From Candidatus Iainarchaeum sp. (GTDB lineage: Archaea > Iainarchaeota > Iainarchaeia > JAGGVJ01), in the NCBI GenBank assembly GCA_021158055.1, contig JAGGVJ010000038.1, positions 1-43,809 on the forward strand: DNA of 43,809 nt, given 5' to 3'. The notes under the pieces were generated by a model that saw only the letters and a list, made by a program, of their open reading frames with translations, ran no database searches and was not told the DNA's origin. Positions 41,089 to 43,809 of the stretch are shown here, in pieces; position 1 is the first letter of the stretch; each line of letters opens with the position of its first letter. The position numbers and the translations under genes are program-made.

Positions 41089-42166
41089 AGTAGAGATTAA
41101 TATTCAAGGAGCGGGTTTAGCCGGATTGTCTTCAGCGATTTTTCTTTCTAATGTTGGTATAAATGTCTCTGTTGCAGAAAAATATAGTCACATTGGCATT
41201 GCACATAATGAAAATACGCAAGCTATGCGAAATTATGGCCAAGGGGAAGATTTGTTAAGTGAATTTAAAAATATGGGTTTAAAACTAAAAAATTTAAAAC
41301 CGATTTATAGAATAAATAAATATGCTCCTTCTCTTAGGAAATCAATAATATATTCAAAAGATAAACCATTATTTTATGTTTTTAAAAGAGGACCAAGAGA
41401 AGATTCCATAGATCATCAATTATATGATCAAGCAATTTCTAACGGCACAAATTTTAATTTTTCTTATTCGTTTAAAAATTCTGAAATAGATGTTGTGGCT
41501 AGAGGGTCAACTTATAATACTGGATTTGGTTATGGTAAGGTATTTCAAGATGTTGACATCGATGATGATTTGATTCATTTTTTGTTAGATAATAAGTATG
41601 CACCTGACGGTTATATTTATGCATTACCCTTTGGTAAACATGAAATAACAATTGCCAGTACTTCGTTTAGAAAGAATGTTTTTGAATTGAAAAAGCTTTT
41701 TGATAAATTTATGGTAGAAAACAAAGTATTTAGTGAATTGGTTGAGGGGGGCAGTATTAAACATGATTTTAGTGGCACTGGATTTTATTCACTGCCAAAA
41801 ACAGCGGTTATTGGAAGAAAATATTATGTTGGGGGTGCTGCAGGATTTGTTGAAGCTTCACGTGGTTTTGGTGATTATTATGCTGTAAAATCTGGTTTTC
41901 ATGTTTCTCGGGCTATTAACGAAAAGTTGGATTATGATAAATTATGGAGAGATGATTTTGGAAAGGAGTTATTTGAAGGATTTTCTAAAAGGATGTTCTT
42001 ACGGGGACTGGACAATTCAGGTTATGAAAAATTAATACCTAAAAAGGAAAAGGTAGAGATTAGTGAGTATGCAAAATTATCAAAAAGAATTTTAAAATTT
42101 TTTTTAGAGTTGTATTCTGTTAAAAAGTTGAATAATTGGAGGCAAGAGTATCCGTTGATACCTTAA
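41081..42166 (+). CDS. Second GGR-like FAD-dependent oxidoreductase
   Basis: The GTG at 41081 overlaps the V4R gene by 8 bp. The 361-aa protein starts NIQGAGLAGLSSAIFLSNVGINVSVAEK (FAD-binding GxGxxG, here GAGLAG) and has VGGAAGFVEASRGFGDYYAVKSGFHVSRAI, the second flavin motif of the GGR/PHBH fold. The substrate domain is shorter and unlike that of the gene at 38858, and AT-rich. It is likely to reduce or desaturate a prenyl or related group; the substrate is unknown. Confidence 0.8.
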   Translation: MFEVEINIQGAGLAGLSSAIFLSNVGINVSVAEKYSHIGIAHNENTQAMRNYGQGEDLLSEFKNMGLKLKNLKPIYRINKYAPSLRKSIIYSKDKPLFYVFKRGPREDSIDHQLYDQAISNGTNFNFSYSFKNSEIDVVARGSTYNTGFGYGKVFQDVDIDDDLIHFLLDNKYAPDGYIYALPFGKHEITIASTSFRKNVFELKKLFDKFMVENKVFSELVEGGSIKHDFSGTGFYSLPKTAVIGRKYYVGGAAGFVEASRGFGDYYAVKSGFHVSRAINEKLDYDKLWRDDFGKELFEGFSKRMFLRGLDNSGYEKLIPKKEKVEISEYAKLSKRILKFFLELYSVKKLNNWRQEYPLIP

Positions 42167-43041
42167 ATTAGTAAAGTTGCTATTCCAAAGAGCAGTTCTA
42201 TTATTAATATTAAACCCATTCCAAAGTTGACAATTGGTGCTTGAGTTTTAACATTTTCAAAATTAGTTATATTGTAATTTTTTGAAAGTTTATAAGCTAT
42301 TAATGAAATAAAAATTGCCAAGGTTGATGGGAATATAAATTTATTATCAACTAAATTGATTAAAGAAGAAATTGCAATAATTAAAAGTGTTATTATTAGA
42401 ATGAAGAATATTAACTTTACGGAATTTTCATTTCCAATTAAAACAGGGATTGTTTTTATATTCATTTGTTTTTCAGTTTCCATATCTTCTAAATCTTTTA
42501 TAGTTGCGATATTTATTGCTAATACATAAAAGAAAAGGAAAAATAAAATTGGGAAATGGTCAACTGGGCTAATTAACCAAACACAAATGAAAGGAATTGC
42601 ACCATATAAAGTTCCACCAACTAAATTAGATAATCCCAGTTTTGTTTTTAATCTGATTGGAGGTAAAGAATATACAATTGAAATTAGAATAAATAACAGC
42701 ATTAAGCTGGTTGTTAGGATATTCGTGGGTAAGGTAAATATTATTGAGATTATAAAGAACAGAATACTTATGTAAAACGCTGTTTCTTTTTTTATTTTGC
42801 TGCTTGGTATTGGTCTGTTTGGTTTACTAATTTTGTCAATATTAATATCATAAACTTGATTAAAGGCATTTAACCCAAGTATAGCTAGTGAAAGAGAGAG
42901 TATAACTAATAACAAATTTGTATTGACATTTAAGTTTTGATTTATAATAATCCAAAACAAAATTGAATTGAATATAGTTATTGCAACATATTGAGGAACT
43001 GTTAAGTCAATAAATATTTTTATTTTTTTTATTAAGTTCAT
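42163..43041 (-). CDS. UbiA-family prenyltransferase
   Basis: The 292-aa protein has eight or nine membrane segments and the two aspartate-rich loops of UbiA enzymes: NQVYDINIDKISKPNRPIPS and IKDLEDMETEKQMNIKTIPV. It could be the archaeal digeranylgeranylglyceryl phosphate synthase, which the nearby GGPP synthase and GGR would suit, or a chlorophyll-synthase/MenA-like enzyme for a different acceptor. It converges on the flavoprotein with a 4-bp overlap and shares its low GC. The start ATG 43041 lacks a clear ribosome-binding site. Confidence 0.85.
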   Translation of the reverse strand: MNLIKKIKIFIDLTVPQYVAITIFNSILFWIIINQNLNVNTNLLLVILSLSLAILGLNAFNQVYDINIDKISKPNRPIPSSKIKKETAFYISILFFIISIIFTLPTNILTTSLMLLFILISIVYSLPPIRLKTKLGLSNLVGGTLYGAIPFICVWLISPVDHFPILFFLFFYVLAINIATIKDLEDMETEKQMNIKTIPVLIGNENSVKLIFFILIITLLIIAISSLINLVDNKFIFPSTLAIFISLIAYKLSKNYNITNFENVKTQAPIVNFGMGLILIIELLFGIATLLI

Positions 43042-43050
43042 ATTATCGCT

Positions 43051-43809
43051 TTATTTTTTTAACAATGAATAAAAGTTGATTTTTCTTGAGTTTTCCCATA
43101 CTTCATTAAAGTCATTTTCTAATTTTTGAGCAAATTCACATTTTTTTCCAGAAGGTGAAAAAATGTGGATGATTATATCTGGGCGGGTATTGTTTAACAT
43201 ATCAAATATTGTTATTATGGCTTCTTTTTTTGATCTGATAAATGTATTGATATGTGCTTCTTTTTCCCGTAATTCAAACTGATTTTTAGCGAGATAAGTC
43301 ACTGTTTCGTTTACCCGATTTAATTCAAAAATATTCTCGATTAATTTAGGTAATAAAAAATGAAGTTTTCCTACTATTTTGATGGTGTTTCCTCTTTTTA
43401 GACAGTCTAAAAACACTTCTTCTGTTTTTTTATCAGAGAAATATTTTGTTTCAACCCCCCCACAGGCTAAAATAGTGTCTGATTCTGCTCTCTCTAACAT
43501 TTTTAAGTAATAATCAGTTAATTGTTCAACGGAATTTATTTTAATCAATTTAAAAATATCTTTTACTTCGTTGTCTTGGTGTTGTTCATGTATGCTGATT
43601 TTTTCAAGTAGTTCGTTTTTTGTGTTGTTGATTTCTTTTTGTTTTGTTTGGAATGCTTTTTCTATGTTTTTGTTTGTGTTTATTATGAAGAATTGTTTTG
43701 GGTTGCTTTCTTGTGATTCAATTAGTTTTTTTCGTTCGAGTTCGGTTAGTGTGTCGTATATTCTTCCTCTTGGAACCCCTGATTCCTTGCTTATTTCAAA
43801 GGCGCTCAT
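43051..43809 (-). CDS. TrmB-family transcriptional regulator, partial
   Basis: The frame is open at the right edge, and the Met at 43809 is probably internal: the sequence begins SAFEISKESGVPRGRIYDTLTELERKKLIE, the second half of the TrmB winged helix. A coiled coil (IEKAFQTKQKEINNTKNELLEKI) and a phospholipase-D-like effector domain (AESDTILACGGVETKYF ... EVFLDCLKRGNTIKIVGKL) follow, as in TrmB-type sensors of sugars or redox. It lies 10 bp upstream of the UbiA gene on the same strand and probably regulates it or is co-transcribed. Confidence 0.85.
   Translation of the reverse strand: MSAFEISKESGVPRGRIYDTLTELERKKLIESQESNPKQFFIINTNKNIEKAFQTKQKEINNTKNELLEKISIHEQHQDNEVKDIFKLIKINSVEQLTDYYLKMLERAESDTILACGGVETKYFSDKKTEEVFLDCLKRGNTIKIVGKLHFLLPKLIENIFELNRVNETVTYLAKNQFELREKEAHINTFIRSKKEAIITIFDMLNNTRPDIIIHIFSPSGKKCEFAQKLENDFNEVWENSRKINFYSLLKK

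Overview
The window reads as an archaeal chromosome segment. Supporting signs are a TFE-alpha-type transcription factor, an aTrm56-type tRNA methyltransferase, class III (archaeal pilin) signal peptides, isoprenoid-lipid genes (two polyprenyl diphosphate synthases, a geranylgeranyl-reductase-like flavoprotein, a UbiA prenyltransferase), KaiC-like ATPases, and many apparently leaderless genes with a TATA box 25-35 bp before the start codon. Starts are often GTG or TTG, some with GGTGA-type ribosome-binding sites. Gene style (small proteins, odd fusions, many hypotheticals) hints at a DPANN-type lineage, but no rRNA or other phylogenetic marker settles this.

Layout. 1-3.5 kb is AT-rich and accessory-looking: a membrane protein running off the left edge, a Cys-rich exported protein, a small protein plus frameshifted STAS-like (DUF4325-type) pair, and an AAA/STAND-like ATPase. 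3.5-4.7 kb holds an asparaginase gene broken by one or two single-base shifts and flanked by a diverged 47-bp repeat. 4.9-9.7 kb carries a methyltransferase, an SPFH protein, membrane proteins, a decayed IS605-type tnpB end that supplies the C-terminus of a neighbouring gene, a winged-helix protein and a SemiSWEET. 9.7-12.6 kb is a fused PurF-PurD. 13-16.3 kb has PRC-barrel, TraB, MarR-like, zinc-ribbon and cytochrome-b-like genes. 16.3-21.8 kb is a five-gene minus-strand operon of pilin-like proteins, a pilin-anchored beta-propeller and a 966-aa Ig-repeat surface protein. 22-24.5 kb has an exported protein and two convergent KaiC-like ATPases, one with a destroyed P-loop. 24.8-29.2 kb is a MacB-like exporter operon (S-layer-like exoplasmic protein, two permeases, one ATPase). 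29.2-31.9 kb has tfe, trm56 and an MFS transporter.

32-40 kb holds two tRNA-Lys genes (CTT and TTT), each carrying a 20-21 nt insertion in the D arm, two related polytopic membrane proteins separated by an internally deleted IS605/tnpB element with a small RHH gene, a PfkB kinase, and the isoprenoid block. 40.1-43.8 kb is markedly more AT-rich and carries a winged-helix gene, a V4R-domain protein, a second GGR-like flavoprotein, a UbiA prenyltransferase and a TrmB-like regulator running off the right edge. That last group is the best candidate for an uncharacterised pathway (modification or transfer of a prenyl chain, with a V4R sensor or carrier). The paired tRNA-Lys insertions are the most clear-cut oddity seen directly in the sequence.
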